Shown one piece after another: positions 14,725-21,436 of a DNA stretch of 33,763 nucleotides. Source of the DNA: a virus; the IMG/VR virus record IMGVR_UViG_3300035688_000036, positions 1 to 33,763 of that record; one strand, given 5' to 3'. Position numbers and translations under genes: made by a program. Each line of letters starts with the position of its first letter. Position 1 is the stretch's first letter. A model generated the notes under the pieces. It saw nothing but the letters and a program-made list of their open reading frames with translations, had not been told where the DNA came from and did not search any database.

Positions 14725-15262
14725 TCTGCCCGAGATCATGAATCAGCACCTGACGATGACCGCGACGGTTATCGTGGGAGAACTGGATGCCGAGGCCCGC
14801 GCGGAGCTCGCCGACCTCGCCCTCTGGCCATTGGCGCAGATCGTCGAGGTGCTCGATGAGCGCACCTGCCCGCTCTGCGAATACGTGGATGGCATGATCC
14901 TCGACCGGCGCTCGCCCGAGTTCGAGCGCTGGCGCAATCCCAGCCATATCAACTGCCGACGCACTCTCGCATATGTCAGCTCGCGTGAACGCGAGATCGG
15001 CCCGGATGGCCAACCGATTCCGACGCGGCCGGATTTTGTCGAGCCGCCCGCGGCCCTGATCTATAAGCACGGTCACTTCGTGGTGGACCCCGAGCGTTAT
15101 TCTCCCCTGCGCATCCCCGCGCAGCCCGAGGGCCGCGATTTCGTGTTCAAGCGCATCCGGGATCCCGAGAGTGGGGATTTGGTGTCGGTGCTCCACTGGC
15201 GGACGCGCATGTACGAGATACCCGGCCTCAAGCCGGGCACAATCCAGATTCCCGCGCCATGA
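14717..15262 (+). CDS. MuF-type head morphogenesis protein, C-terminal zinc domain
   Basis: A 181-residue protein with the signature 'DERTCPLCEYVDG' (about residues 52-64) followed by 'HINCRR' (about 77-82), the conserved Cys/His end of MuF/SPP1 gp7 minor head proteins. Full MuF proteins are 250-450 residues; the missing helical N-terminal part resembles the extension on the portal (425-633). MuF proteins sit inside the head near the portal and help assembly or DNA ejection. Its start overlaps the sigma factor stop. The split arrangement suggests that the regulatory pair was inserted here. Confidence 0.8.
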   Translation: MPDLPEIMNQHLTMTATVIVGELDAEARAELADLALWPLAQIVEVLDERTCPLCEYVDGMILDRRSPEFERWRNPSHINCRRTLAYVSSREREIGPDGQPIPTRPDFVEPPAALIYKHGHFVVDPERYSPLRIPAQPEGRDFVFKRIRDPESGDLVSVLHWRTRMYEIPGLKPGTIQIPAP

Positions 15263-15266
15263 GGGA

Positions 15267-15294
15267 TTGACAACCGGGCGATTCGTGGTATAAT
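15267..15294 (+). promoter_or_regulatory. Consensus sigma-70 promoter
   Basis: A perfect TTGACA (15267-15272) and a perfect TATAAT (15289-15294) are separated by 16 bases, five bases after the MuF-type stop codon. This is the strongest promoter-like sequence in the window and should be read by the host housekeeping sigma factor. Confidence 0.85.
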
Positions 15295-15344
15295 GCGAAT
15301 GTGATGTCGCGCGCCGGGTACCCCCGCGCGCCCGATAAAGCGGA

Positions 15345-15358
15345 AAAACTACATATTC
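15345..15358 (+). other. Internal match to the phage right-end repeats
   Basis: AAAACTACATATTC matches AAAACTACAAATTC of the right-end repeat (33513-33526) at 13 of 14 positions. It is an A+T-rich island in a very GC-rich leader and lies near the middle of the element. It may be an internal transposase-binding site; this is inference. Confidence 0.4.
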
Positions 15359-15411
15359 GCGGCGCCGCCGGGCAAGCTTGGCCCCCCCCGCTCGGTTGGT
15401 AGTCTGACCTA

Positions 15412-15492
15412 AAAGCCGAGAAGTCGCCCAATTCCCTATTGGGATGCGTGTTGCATCCAGGGGAATGCGGCAACCTCTCGGCTTTGCTTTTT
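15412..15492 (+). terminator. Rod-like hairpin followed by a T run
   Basis: The 10-bp closing stem (15412-15421 with 15476-15485), stacked internal helices and the following GCTTTTTC give an intrinsic-terminator-like end. It lies only about 18 bases before the ATG of the protease gene, so it would limit read-through into the head genes unless relieved. Confidence 0.55.
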
Positions 15493-15509
15493 CGTGGGAG
15501 CCGCCGATC

Positions 15510-16964
15510 ATGTCGGACATGACAATCGAGACGATCTTTCCACAGACCTTGCCGGCGCGGGTATTCGCCGAGCTCGGCCTCGCCGATGCCGTCGCCGAGG
15601 ATGAATCAAAAAACCAACGCTGGATTCCCCTGGTGCCTCTGGGCAAGTGGGATCATCCCCAGTACGGCAACCTGGAGATCACGCCCGCGACCATCCAGCG
15701 GATGCACGATAACCACGAAGTCGGTCTGCCCGGGATTGAACTCCCAATTGACATTGACCATTCTTATGGCGGTTCGTCCGAGGCCGCGGGTTGGTTGGTG
15801 AGCACCGAGGTTCGCGCCGATGGTCTCTGGGGATTGGTCGAGTTCAATGACTGGGGCATGGAACTCGTCGAATCCAAACGGTTTCGCTATATCAGCCCGG
15901 AATGGTTCCCGAAATGGAAGGACCCACAGACCGGCAAGCACTACGAGGATGTCCTGACATCAATCGCGCTCACGAACCGGCCGTTTTTCAAGGACCTTCC
16001 GGCGCTCCTGGCCAGCACGACCGATCGCGGCCGCACCTATGTCGCCTATCAATTCGCCTGGGAACAGAAGGGCGAGGAGATCTGGCACCGGATTCGCGAT
16101 CCGAAGGATTTTCGCCCCGATACCATGCGTTCGAAGGACATGCCCGGCATCAAGGGCGTGCGGATGATCCTGGGGAAGCTCAAGCCGGAGAATGTCGCCA
16201 AGGATGGCGATCCGGACGCGATGGTGCTCCAGGCCCTGCGATTCGATAAGGAAACGTGGACGGTCGAGAAAGCCAAGGAGTGGATAGGTAAACACCCCAA
16301 TATCAGGAAGGCTGCCGCCGACGTGGCGGCTGAGGATATTCGCCGCATGGCGGCAGATCAAACAGGAGATACTCACATGCCCGACGTTACCCCGAACCCG
16401 AACCCGATTGCCAATCCCGACACGGCGCCAAAACCGGACCCCGGCGCCACATCGACAACAGGCGCCGACAGCGGCGCCGGCGCCATCAGCATGGCGGAGT
16501 TTCAGGCGGTGAAGGCCCGCGCCGAGGCGGCTGAGAAGTCCGCCATCGAGGCGAACAAGGCCGCCGGCGCCGCCCAGGCCGAGCTCGACCGCACGAAGGT
16601 GCGCGGCGTCATTTCGGCCCTGCGATTCGGCGATGACAAGCGCCGCGCGATCGCGCCCGCGATGGTGGATGTGCTGACCGACACCGCCATGCGCTTCACC
16701 GCCGGCGAGGAACGCGACAAGCACCTCAAGTCTCTCGAGGGATTGTCGTTCGTCGAGCTGGGCGAGCGGGGCGATGGCGGCTCGGACGCCGCGGGCGGGA
16801 CCGCCAACGAGAAGCTCGATGCCGCGATCAAGGTGAAGATGGCCGCCACGAAGGATCTCGGGTACGGCGACGCCATGCAGATGGTCGCCAAGGAGCAACC
16901 GGGCCTCATCCAGGCACGTGATGCCGAGATTCGCGGCGCCCAGCCGGTTCTGCGTGGCAAGTAG
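15510..16964 (+). CDS. Mu I-like head maturation protease with scaffold region
   Basis: A 484-residue protein. Residues about 30-160 match the phage I protease family ('RWIPLVPLGKWDHPQYG', 'LPIDIDHSYGG' with Asp83-His84-Ser85, 'SKRFRYISPEWFP', 'SIALTNRPFF'). Residues about 188-270 are an inserted domain ('WHRIRDPKDFRPDTM', 'GIKGVRMILGKLK', 'WTVEKAKEWIGKH') that I know from other phage morphogenesis proteins. The remainder is Pro/Ala-rich and then coiled (about 330-365), the expected scaffold portion as in Mu I/Z. GGGAG precedes ATG 15510; the open frame further upstream runs through the RNA hairpin and is rejected. Confidence 0.85.
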   Translation: MSDMTIETIFPQTLPARVFAELGLADAVAEDESKNQRWIPLVPLGKWDHPQYGNLEITPATIQRMHDNHEVGLPGIELPIDIDHSYGGSSEAAGWLVSTEVRADGLWGLVEFNDWGMELVESKRFRYISPEWFPKWKDPQTGKHYEDVLTSIALTNRPFFKDLPALLASTTDRGRTYVAYQFAWEQKGEEIWHRIRDPKDFRPDTMRSKDMPGIKGVRMILGKLKPENVAKDGDPDAMVLQALRFDKETWTVEKAKEWIGKHPNIRKAAADVAAEDIRRMAADQTGDTHMPDVTPNPNPIANPDTAPKPDPGATSTTGADSGAGAISMAEFQAVKARAEAAEKSAIEANKAAGAAQAELDRTKVRGVISALRFGDDKRRAIAPAMVDVLTDTAMRFTAGEERDKHLKSLEGLSFVELGERGDGGSDAAGGTANEKLDAAIKVKMAATKDLGYGDAMQMVAKEQPGLIQARDAEIRGAQPVLRGK

Positions 16965-16994
16965 TCCCGCGGCATCCCGAGCCGGCGCGCGATG

Positions 16995-17046
16995 GTAGGG
17001 GCGATCCTTCTGATCGCCCAACGTAGGAGCGGTGCGTGAACCGCCC
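16995..17046. repeat. Two adjacent type A hairpin repeats
   Basis: Copy one at 16995-17019 has the GCGATC...GATCGC arms. Copy two at 17023-17046 begins GTAGGAGCGGT and ends ACCGCCC, with one mismatch in the arm. They fill most of the gap between the protease and the first signal-anchored gene and end five bases before its GAGGAG ribosome site. Confidence 0.8.
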
Positions 17047-17065
17047 GCCCGAGGAGATGACGATC

Positions 17066-17563
17066 ATGCAAAAACTATTGGCGAATCCGCGATTGGCAGT
17101 GCCATTGGCGATATTGGTAATGCTCGCGGTCGCCGCGAGCATCGCGTTCGCCGCGACGGTGTACGATCTGGTCGTGCGCGGCGCCGCCACCGGCACCGGA
17201 CGCGGCCTCCAGGCGTGCGTCGCGGCCACGATGATGTACACCAACAATGAGACCTGGACGCTGACCTCTACCAGTTACGGGAGGACCTTCAAGTGCCCCG
17301 GTCGGGTCGCCCAGACCATCACCTTGCCCGCCAATGGCGCTGTCGCCGGCAGCCAGATGTGGTTTATCGGCACCGGCACCGACAACTACATTCCGACTTT
17401 CACCGCGGCCACCGCGGACACATTGATCGTCCCGAACGACGCCACCGCGACCAGCGTCAGCTTCGACGCCGGCAGCCGCATCGGTTTCTACCTGCACCTC
17501 ATCAGCGATGGCAGCAAGTGGGTGGCCATCAATGAGGGCAGCACGACGATGACGAGTCAGTAA
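17066..17563 (+). CDS. Signal-anchored beta protein, paralogue 1
   Basis: A 165-residue protein. A Lys/Arg-flanked hydrophobic helix at about residues 10-31 (ending FAATVYD) looks like a signal peptide or membrane anchor. The rest is beta-rich, with 'YTNNETWTLTSTSYG', 'FKCPG', 'ITLPANGAVAGS', 'FIGTGTDNY' and 'RIGFYLHL'. GAGGAG at 17051-17056 supports ATG 17066 (another ATG at 17057 is too close). It is about half identical to the next gene, a tandem duplication. Its place between protease and decoration protein suggests a virion or envelope role; exported proteins are unusual here. Confidence 0.65.
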   Translation: MQKLLANPRLAVPLAILVMLAVAASIAFAATVYDLVVRGAATGTGRGLQACVAATMMYTNNETWTLTSTSYGRTFKCPGRVAQTITLPANGAVAGSQMWFIGTGTDNYIPTFTAATADTLIVPNDATATSVSFDAGSRIGFYLHLISDGSKWVAINEGSTTMTSQ

Positions 17564-17573
17564 AGGAGAGCCC

Positions 17574-18071
17574 ATGTCCAGATTCAACCGTCCTCTGGTG
17601 GTCTCGGTCGCGTGCTGGTTGATCCTGGCGATCTGCCTCACCGTGGCCTTTGCGACCACCATCTACGACCTGCGCGTCACGCGCAGCACATACATCAGCG
17701 CGCCGCTCCGCGCTCTGGTGATGAGCATGTCCATGTACACCAACGCCAGTACGTGGACACTCACCAGCGCGGATTACGGGAAGACCTTCAACTGCCCGGG
17801 CAAGGCCGCGCAGGCGATCGCATTGCCCGCCGCGGGCGCCGCAGCCGGATCGTGGATGCGTTTCATCGGCACCGGTGACAACAGTTATGCACCGACGTTC
17901 GCCACGCCGATAAGTGACAACCTGATCGCACCCAACAACGCGACCGCCGATAGTGTTACGTATGGTACTGGGCACCGTATCGGTTTTGCGTTGATTTTGA
18001 TGTCGAACGGCACCTACTGGTGTGCCCTCAACGAAAATGCGGGCTGTACCATGACGGTTACCGATACCTAA
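17574..18071 (+). CDS. Signal-anchored beta protein, paralogue 2
   Basis: A 165-residue protein, a tandem paralogue of the preceding one. The N-terminal hydrophobic segment (about 8-27, ending VAFATTIYD) and the pattern 'YTNASTWTLTSADYG', 'FNCPG', 'IALPAAGAAAGSWM', 'FIGTGDNSY' and 'RIGFALIL' align throughout. AAGGAGAG precedes the ATG. Both contain a Cys in the F-x-CPG motif. The conserved core with divergent ends suggests a domain of about 120 residues that folds outside the cytoplasm or in the particle. Function not known. Confidence 0.65.
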   Translation: MSRFNRPLVVSVACWLILAICLTVAFATTIYDLRVTRSTYISAPLRALVMSMSMYTNASTWTLTSADYGKTFNCPGKAAQAIALPAAGAAAGSWMRFIGTGDNSYAPTFATPISDNLIAPNNATADSVTYGTGHRIGFALILMSNGTYWCALNENAGCTMTVTDT

Positions 18072-18072
18072 G

Positions 18073-18117
18073 TCCGACCGGCCCGACTCGTCCGATGTGT
18101 CCGACCGGTCCGACCAG
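18073..18117. repeat. GTCCGA-type tandem repeat (type D)
   Basis: Imperfect tandem units of about 9 bp (GTCCGACCG, GCCCGACTC, GTCCGATGT, GTCCGACCG, GTCCGACCA) fill the gap before the decoration protein gene. Similar short tandem tracts occur as intergenic repeats in many GC-rich environmental bacteria. Confidence 0.7.
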
Positions 18118-18142
18118 AGCCAAGTAGAGAAGGGACAAAACG

Positions 18143-18520
18143 ATGAGCCAAAGCATTCCAATCCTCGCCCGGACGTTCAAGGCGGGGGCCGATTTCACCG
18201 TCGCCAACCGCGGCTGTGCGGTCTATCTGAGCGCGGCCGAGACGGTGGCGATCGCCACCAGCGCGGCCGTCACTCCCATCGGCATTCTCGACAGCTACGA
18301 TAAGACGGGCAAGCCCGTCCGCGTCGTGCTGCTGGGGACCTGCAAGGTGCGCGCGGAGACCTCCTTCAGCGCCGGCGACATCCTCGGGGTGGCGGATAGC
18401 GATGGTAAGCTGGACACCGCCGCCGTCCACGTTCCCGCGATCGCCATTGCGCTCGAGGCCGCCAGCGCCGAGGATAACCTGGTCGAGGCGCTGGTCTGCC
18501 ACTTCAGTACCCATGCCTGA
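18143..18520 (+). CDS. Head decoration protein (DUF2190-like)
   Basis: A 125-residue protein with the features of capsid cement proteins of the DUF2190 group: 'RTFKAGADFTVANRGCAVYL', 'TPIGILDSYDKTGKPVRVVL', 'SFSAGDILGVADSDGKL' and 'AIALEAASAEDNLVEALV'. Such proteins bind the outside of the HK97-fold shell and stabilise it. AGAAGGG precedes the ATG. The gene lies directly upstream of the major capsid, its usual place. Confidence 0.85.
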   Translation: MSQSIPILARTFKAGADFTVANRGCAVYLSAAETVAIATSAAVTPIGILDSYDKTGKPVRVVLLGTCKVRAETSFSAGDILGVADSDGKLDTAAVHVPAIAIALEAASAEDNLVEALVCHFSTHA

Positions 18521-18578
18521 GATGGGCGCGGAATTGCGAACTATGAAATATCGGACGGCAGAAAGCGAGTAGAGGCAA

Positions 18579-19532
18579 ATGCCTCCCGAAACAACCGATC
18601 TTTACCTCGACGTCCCCCTCACCAACGTCTCGATTGCGTACCGCAACCCCGGGTTCGTCGCCGAGGAAGTGCTGCCGATCATCCCGTTCGCGGCCAAGTA
18701 CGGGAAATATCCCGTGTTTGGCTACGAGCGGTTCATGATCCCGATGACGCACCGCGCGCCGCAGACTGCACCGGCGCGCATTGACTGGTCGCTCGCCTGG
18801 ACCGCCTTCGAGGCGGAAGAGCAGACCATCGAGGTCGCCCTCGATGATCAGCAGCGCCAGCAGAGCGGCTCGGTCAACGCCGAGCGCTCGAGCGTGAACA
18901 TCGTCACGGAGCAACTCCTGCTCGCGCGCGAGAAGCGCGTCGCCGACCTGGTGCTCAGCACCAGCGTGATCACGCAATACGACACCCTGGCCGGCGACGA
19001 GCAGTGGGATGACGCGGATTATGCCGCGGTCAATGATCCCATCGCGCGCTTCCTCACCGCGCAGGAGACCATCGCCGCGGCAACCGGGATGGTCCCCAAC
19101 CGCGCCGTGATGTCGCGTCAGGTCTTCAATGCGTTGCGCCGCCACCCGCTGATCCTCGAGCGGGTCAGCATGACCGGCACCGGCGGCCGCGATGCGCGAG
19201 TTATCAATGCCGAGATACTCGCCCAGGTCTTTGACCTCGAGCGCGTCCTCATCGCCGACACGCAGTACAACTCGGCGAAGGAGGGCGCGAGCGTGGACAT
19301 TGACCCGGTGTGGAGTGATTCGGTGCTCATCTACCACTACCGGCCAGGCCCCGAGCTCGAGATGCCGCGCCTGGGCGCGATTCTGAACTGGGAGGCGATG
19401 GCCCTTCCGCGCCAGATCACGCGCTACCGCGAGGCGCGGATCAAGTCGGACGTGTTCCAGTGCACCGAGTACGTGGATGAGGTAGTCATGTCGGCCCCGA
19501 GCGGCTACTTGCTCACGGACGTGCTCGCCTAA
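18579..19532 (+). CDS. Major capsid protein
   Basis: A 317-residue protein with the HK97-type capsid pattern: an N-terminal 'VPLTNVSIAYRNPGFVAEEV', a 'GKYPVFGYERF' strand, a helical P-domain ('QLLLAREKRVADLVL'), 'PNRAVMSRQVFNALRRHPLI', and a C-terminal 'YREARIKSDVFQCTEYVDEV'. It forms the icosahedral shell and is the likely substrate of the upstream protease, although there is no long N-terminal delta domain. AGAGG lies ahead of the ATG. Its length and context agree with capsids of Mu-like siphophages. Confidence 0.88.
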   Translation: MPPETTDLYLDVPLTNVSIAYRNPGFVAEEVLPIIPFAAKYGKYPVFGYERFMIPMTHRAPQTAPARIDWSLAWTAFEAEEQTIEVALDDQQRQQSGSVNAERSSVNIVTEQLLLAREKRVADLVLSTSVITQYDTLAGDEQWDDADYAAVNDPIARFLTAQETIAAATGMVPNRAVMSRQVFNALRRHPLILERVSMTGTGGRDARVINAEILAQVFDLERVLIADTQYNSAKEGASVDIDPVWSDSVLIYHYRPGPELEMPRLGAILNWEAMALPRQITRYREARIKSDVFQCTEYVDEVVMSAPSGYLLTDVLA

Positions 19533-19643
19533 AACCACGCCCGCGACGGGCTGTCGGACGCACGCGGTGTGCCGTCCACCGCTGCCGGCAAGGGCAGGCT
19601 CACACCCTGCTCTTCCGGGAACGGTTGACCCGCGAATCCGATT

Positions 19644-19667
19644 GTAGGGGCGGTTCGGGAACCGCCC
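19644..19667. repeat. Type A hairpin repeat
   Basis: GTAGGGGCGGTTC, then GG, then GAACCGCCC. It ends only 10 bases before the ATG of the gp36-like gene and occupies the place of its ribosome binding site. Bases 19533-19643 hold no gene; they contain GC-rich sequence that may include another repeat. Confidence 0.85.
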
Positions 19668-19677
19668 AAAGACGATC

Positions 19678-20130
19678 ATGGCCGACGGTACTTACCACGG
19701 CATAGCCGATATCCAGGCTCTGTTGAACACCCAGCAGATTGAGATCTCTGCGAGTTCTCAGCCTGCCCTCGCCGACGTGGAATCGTGGATCGCGGAAACC
19801 GAGGCCAAGGTGGACGGGGCGCTCAAAGGGCGGTATGATCTGCCGCCCACCGGCACCGCCGCCCTCGCGTTGCTGCGCGAGATCTGCGCGAAGTTCACCG
19901 CCAGCCGCGTCTGGTACGCCGTCTTCGGCGGCGCGACCGAGCCGGGCGCGCGCACGTACGGAGACGTGCTCATTCGGCAGGCCCAAGATGTCCTGAACGC
20001 CCTGGTGGCCGGCGACATCGAACTGCCTGACGAGGAGCCGTCCGGCGAAATCCCCATCGGCCCCGGTGCTCCTGCCGCGACGGAAGGGATCGAGCGGGAC
20101 CCCATTTTCACCATGCAGGACATCTTCTGA
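19678..20130 (+). CDS. Head-tail connector, DUF1320 / Mu gp36-like
   Basis: A 150-residue protein with the DUF1320 pattern: a start with 'YHGIADIQALL', 'WIAETEAKVDGALKGRYDLP' and 'LREICAKFTASRVW', then a disordered Pro/Glu tail. These proteins form the adaptor ring below the portal. It has no clear Shine-Dalgarno because a hairpin repeat ends 10 bases upstream; coupling or the repeat may set translation. The stop overlaps the next ATG by one base. Confidence 0.85.
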   Translation: MADGTYHGIADIQALLNTQQIEISASSQPALADVESWIAETEAKVDGALKGRYDLPPTGTAALALLREICAKFTASRVWYAVFGGATEPGARTYGDVLIRQAQDVLNALVAGDIELPDEEPSGEIPIGPGAPAATEGIERDPIFTMQDIF

Positions 20131-20642
20131 TGCCTGAACCGGGTTTCATCGAACTGACCATAGATGTTATCGGCACCCAAGGCTTTGACCGAATGATGGC
20201 CGGGCGCATCCGCGCGATCGAGGACTTGCGCGGGTTCTTCGAGACCGTCGCGGCTGACTGGTATCAATTCGAGACCAGCGTCTTTGCCGCCCAGGGCGCC
20301 GCCGAGGGGCTGCCCGGCTGGGCGGGGCTGAAACAGAAATATAGCCGGTGGAAGAACCGCCATTATCCCGGCGCCGGCATACTCGTGCAATCCGGTGCCC
20401 TGCGCGACGCGCTCACCCGCCGCGACGCGCCGGACAGCATTTTCAGCGTGAGCGACGATGAGTTGCGCATGGGCGCCCGCCGGATGACCGAGGATGGCCG
20501 CTGGGATCTCGGAATGATCCACCAGAAGGGCCGCGCGGACGGTTCGATGGTTGCGCGCCCACCTCTGCGACTGAGCAAGCCGCTGACATCGCGTTGGATG
20601 CGCTTCCTGCGCGAGCATATATTGGGACCATATCTCCGGTGA
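20130..20642 (+). CDS. Virion morphogenesis / tail completion protein (Mu gpG-like)
   Basis: A 170-residue protein with the gpG family pattern: 'GWAGLKQKYSRWKNRHYPGAGILVQSGALRDAL', where the W-x-x-L...Y..WK and L..SG.L elements are typical, and 'GMIHQKGRADGSMVARPPLRLS', where HQ.GR and RP are typical. It belongs to the head-tail joining or tail completion step. Start and stop fit the operon chain (TGATG overlap). Confidence 0.85.
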   Translation: MPEPGFIELTIDVIGTQGFDRMMAGRIRAIEDLRGFFETVAADWYQFETSVFAAQGAAEGLPGWAGLKQKYSRWKNRHYPGAGILVQSGALRDALTRRDAPDSIFSVSDDELRMGARRMTEDGRWDLGMIHQKGRADGSMVARPPLRLSKPLTSRWMRFLREHILGPYLR

Positions 20643-20648
20643 GGCCTG

Positions 20649-21119
20649 ATGCCGACCGCAACCGAAAACCTGGTGGACGCGATCATCGCCGGCCTGAAAA
20701 CCGGTCTGCCGGTGCTTCTCACCGATGCCGGCCTCGATGCGCCCACCGCGGACGATAAAGGCTACTCCTACGGCGAACCCGAGCTGAAGCCCACCTCGCG
20801 CACGCCCTACCTGTCGGTGGACATCTCCGGCTCGGGCCAGACGCCATACTCTATCGGTGGCGGCGTCGAGCGCAACGTGAGGGCGCTGATCTATGCGTTC
20901 ATCTCCGGCCCGGATCCGCAGACCGTCGCGCGCGATCTCCACCGCTGGGCCGATTGCCTGGTCAGCGCCATCGAGGGGCTGACCCTCACGGATGTAACGC
21001 AGCACGTGGTTAGCGATGTGGACTTCTCGCCGAATCTGCGCGGCGGCAATGTCCTGTTCCGCGGGGTCATGGTCGAGGTGACGATCACCGTGCACCGCGC
21101 CCGCGCATCCGTCCCGTAA
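20649..21119 (+). CDS. Tail terminator / Mu gp37-like connector
   Basis: A 156-residue alpha/beta protein. Helix at 5-20, 'TPYLSVDISGSG', 'ERNVRALIYAFISGPDPQTV', a helix 'DLHRWADCLVSAIEGL', and a final strand pair 'GVMVEVTITVHRARA' fit the minor tail or tail-terminator fold found after the gpG-like gene. It probably caps the tail tube at the head-proximal end. Family assignment is from order and strand pattern. Confidence 0.65.
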   Translation: MPTATENLVDAIIAGLKTGLPVLLTDAGLDAPTADDKGYSYGEPELKPTSRTPYLSVDISGSGQTPYSIGGGVERNVRALIYAFISGPDPQTVARDLHRWADCLVSAIEGLTLTDVTQHVVSDVDFSPNLRGGNVLFRGVMVEVTITVHRARASVP

Positions 21120-21120
21120 A

Positions 21121-21178
21121 TGTGGCACAGCCGCCCCCGGCTGTGAATCCGATTGTAGGGGCGGTTCGAGAACCGCCC
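21121..21178. repeat. Type B and type A hairpin repeats side by side
   Basis: A type B unit (21121-21148, GGCACAGCCG, then CCCC, then CGGCTGTG) is followed by a type A unit (21155-21178, with GGGCGGTTC and GAACCGCCC arms). Together they fill the gap before a short Pro-rich gene. Confidence 0.85.
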
Positions 21179-21190
21179 AGGGAGAAACCG

Positions 21191-21352
21191 ATGCCGAAAA
21201 CGATAACCAAGCCGCAGCCGCAAAAAACGCACGCCCTGCCCACGCCGCAAACCGGCGAGGCTCCGGCATCCGGCGTCGGCGGTGGCGCGAAGGCGCCCAA
21301 TGCGCCGCAGCCACCCGCGCCTCTGTCCGATGACGGGAAATCTGAATCGTAG
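21191..21352 (+). CDS. Short proline-rich protein
   Basis: A 53-residue protein made mostly of Pro, Ala, Gly, Lys and Gln ('PKTITKPQPQKTH', 'PNAPQPPAPLSDDG'), likely disordered. GGAGAAA precedes the ATG. A type A repeat begins three bases before its stop codon, so the end of the gene overlaps the repeat. It lies between connector and tail tube. It may be a residual or repeat-degraded gene. Confidence 0.4.
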   Translation: MPKTITKPQPQKTHALPTPQTGEAPASGVGGGAKAPNAPQPPAPLSDDGKSES

Positions 21353-21410
21353 GGGCGGTTCGCGAACCGCCCATCCGGATCCGATTGTAGAGGCGATCCT
21401 CGTGATCGCC
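21349..21410. repeat. Two type A hairpin repeats
   Basis: Copies at 21349-21372 (GGTTC/GAACC arms) and 21387-21410 (GTAGAGGCGATC...GATCGCC) precede the GAGGAG of the tail tube gene. Their arms differ in sequence but remain self-complementary. Confidence 0.85.
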
Positions 21411-21436
21411 TATTCCGAAAACCGAGGAGATAACAG

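Larger units (their letters stand above)
15301..15492 (+). ncRNA. Candidate ~190-nt structured RNA (or long leader) with terminator-like 3' hairpin
   Basis: Transcription from the 15267 promoter would start near 15301. A 5' hairpin pairs GCGCGC (15309-15314) with GCGCGC (15326-15331). A second small hairpin flanks AAGCTT at about 15370-15383. The 3' end folds into one rod: AAAGCCGAGA (15412-15421) with TCTCGGCTTT (15476-15485), GTCGCC with GGCAAC (one mismatch), ATTCCC with GGGAAT, and GGATGC with GCATCC around a GTGTT loop. GCTTTTTC follows. No frame in it looks coding. It may be an independent RNA or a leader controlling the protease-capsid genes. The family is not recognised. Confidence 0.6.

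Noticed and set aside
15295-15500. tRNA or tmRNA in the central intergenic RNA
   Set aside because: No cloverleaf with a TTCGA arm or CCA-proximal acceptor could be drawn; the structure is a long rod with a T run instead.
15444-15509. Upstream ATG start of the protease gene at 15444
   Set aside because: It lies within the terminator-like hairpin and lacks a ribosome site; ATG 15510 has GGGAG at proper distance and begins the conserved part.
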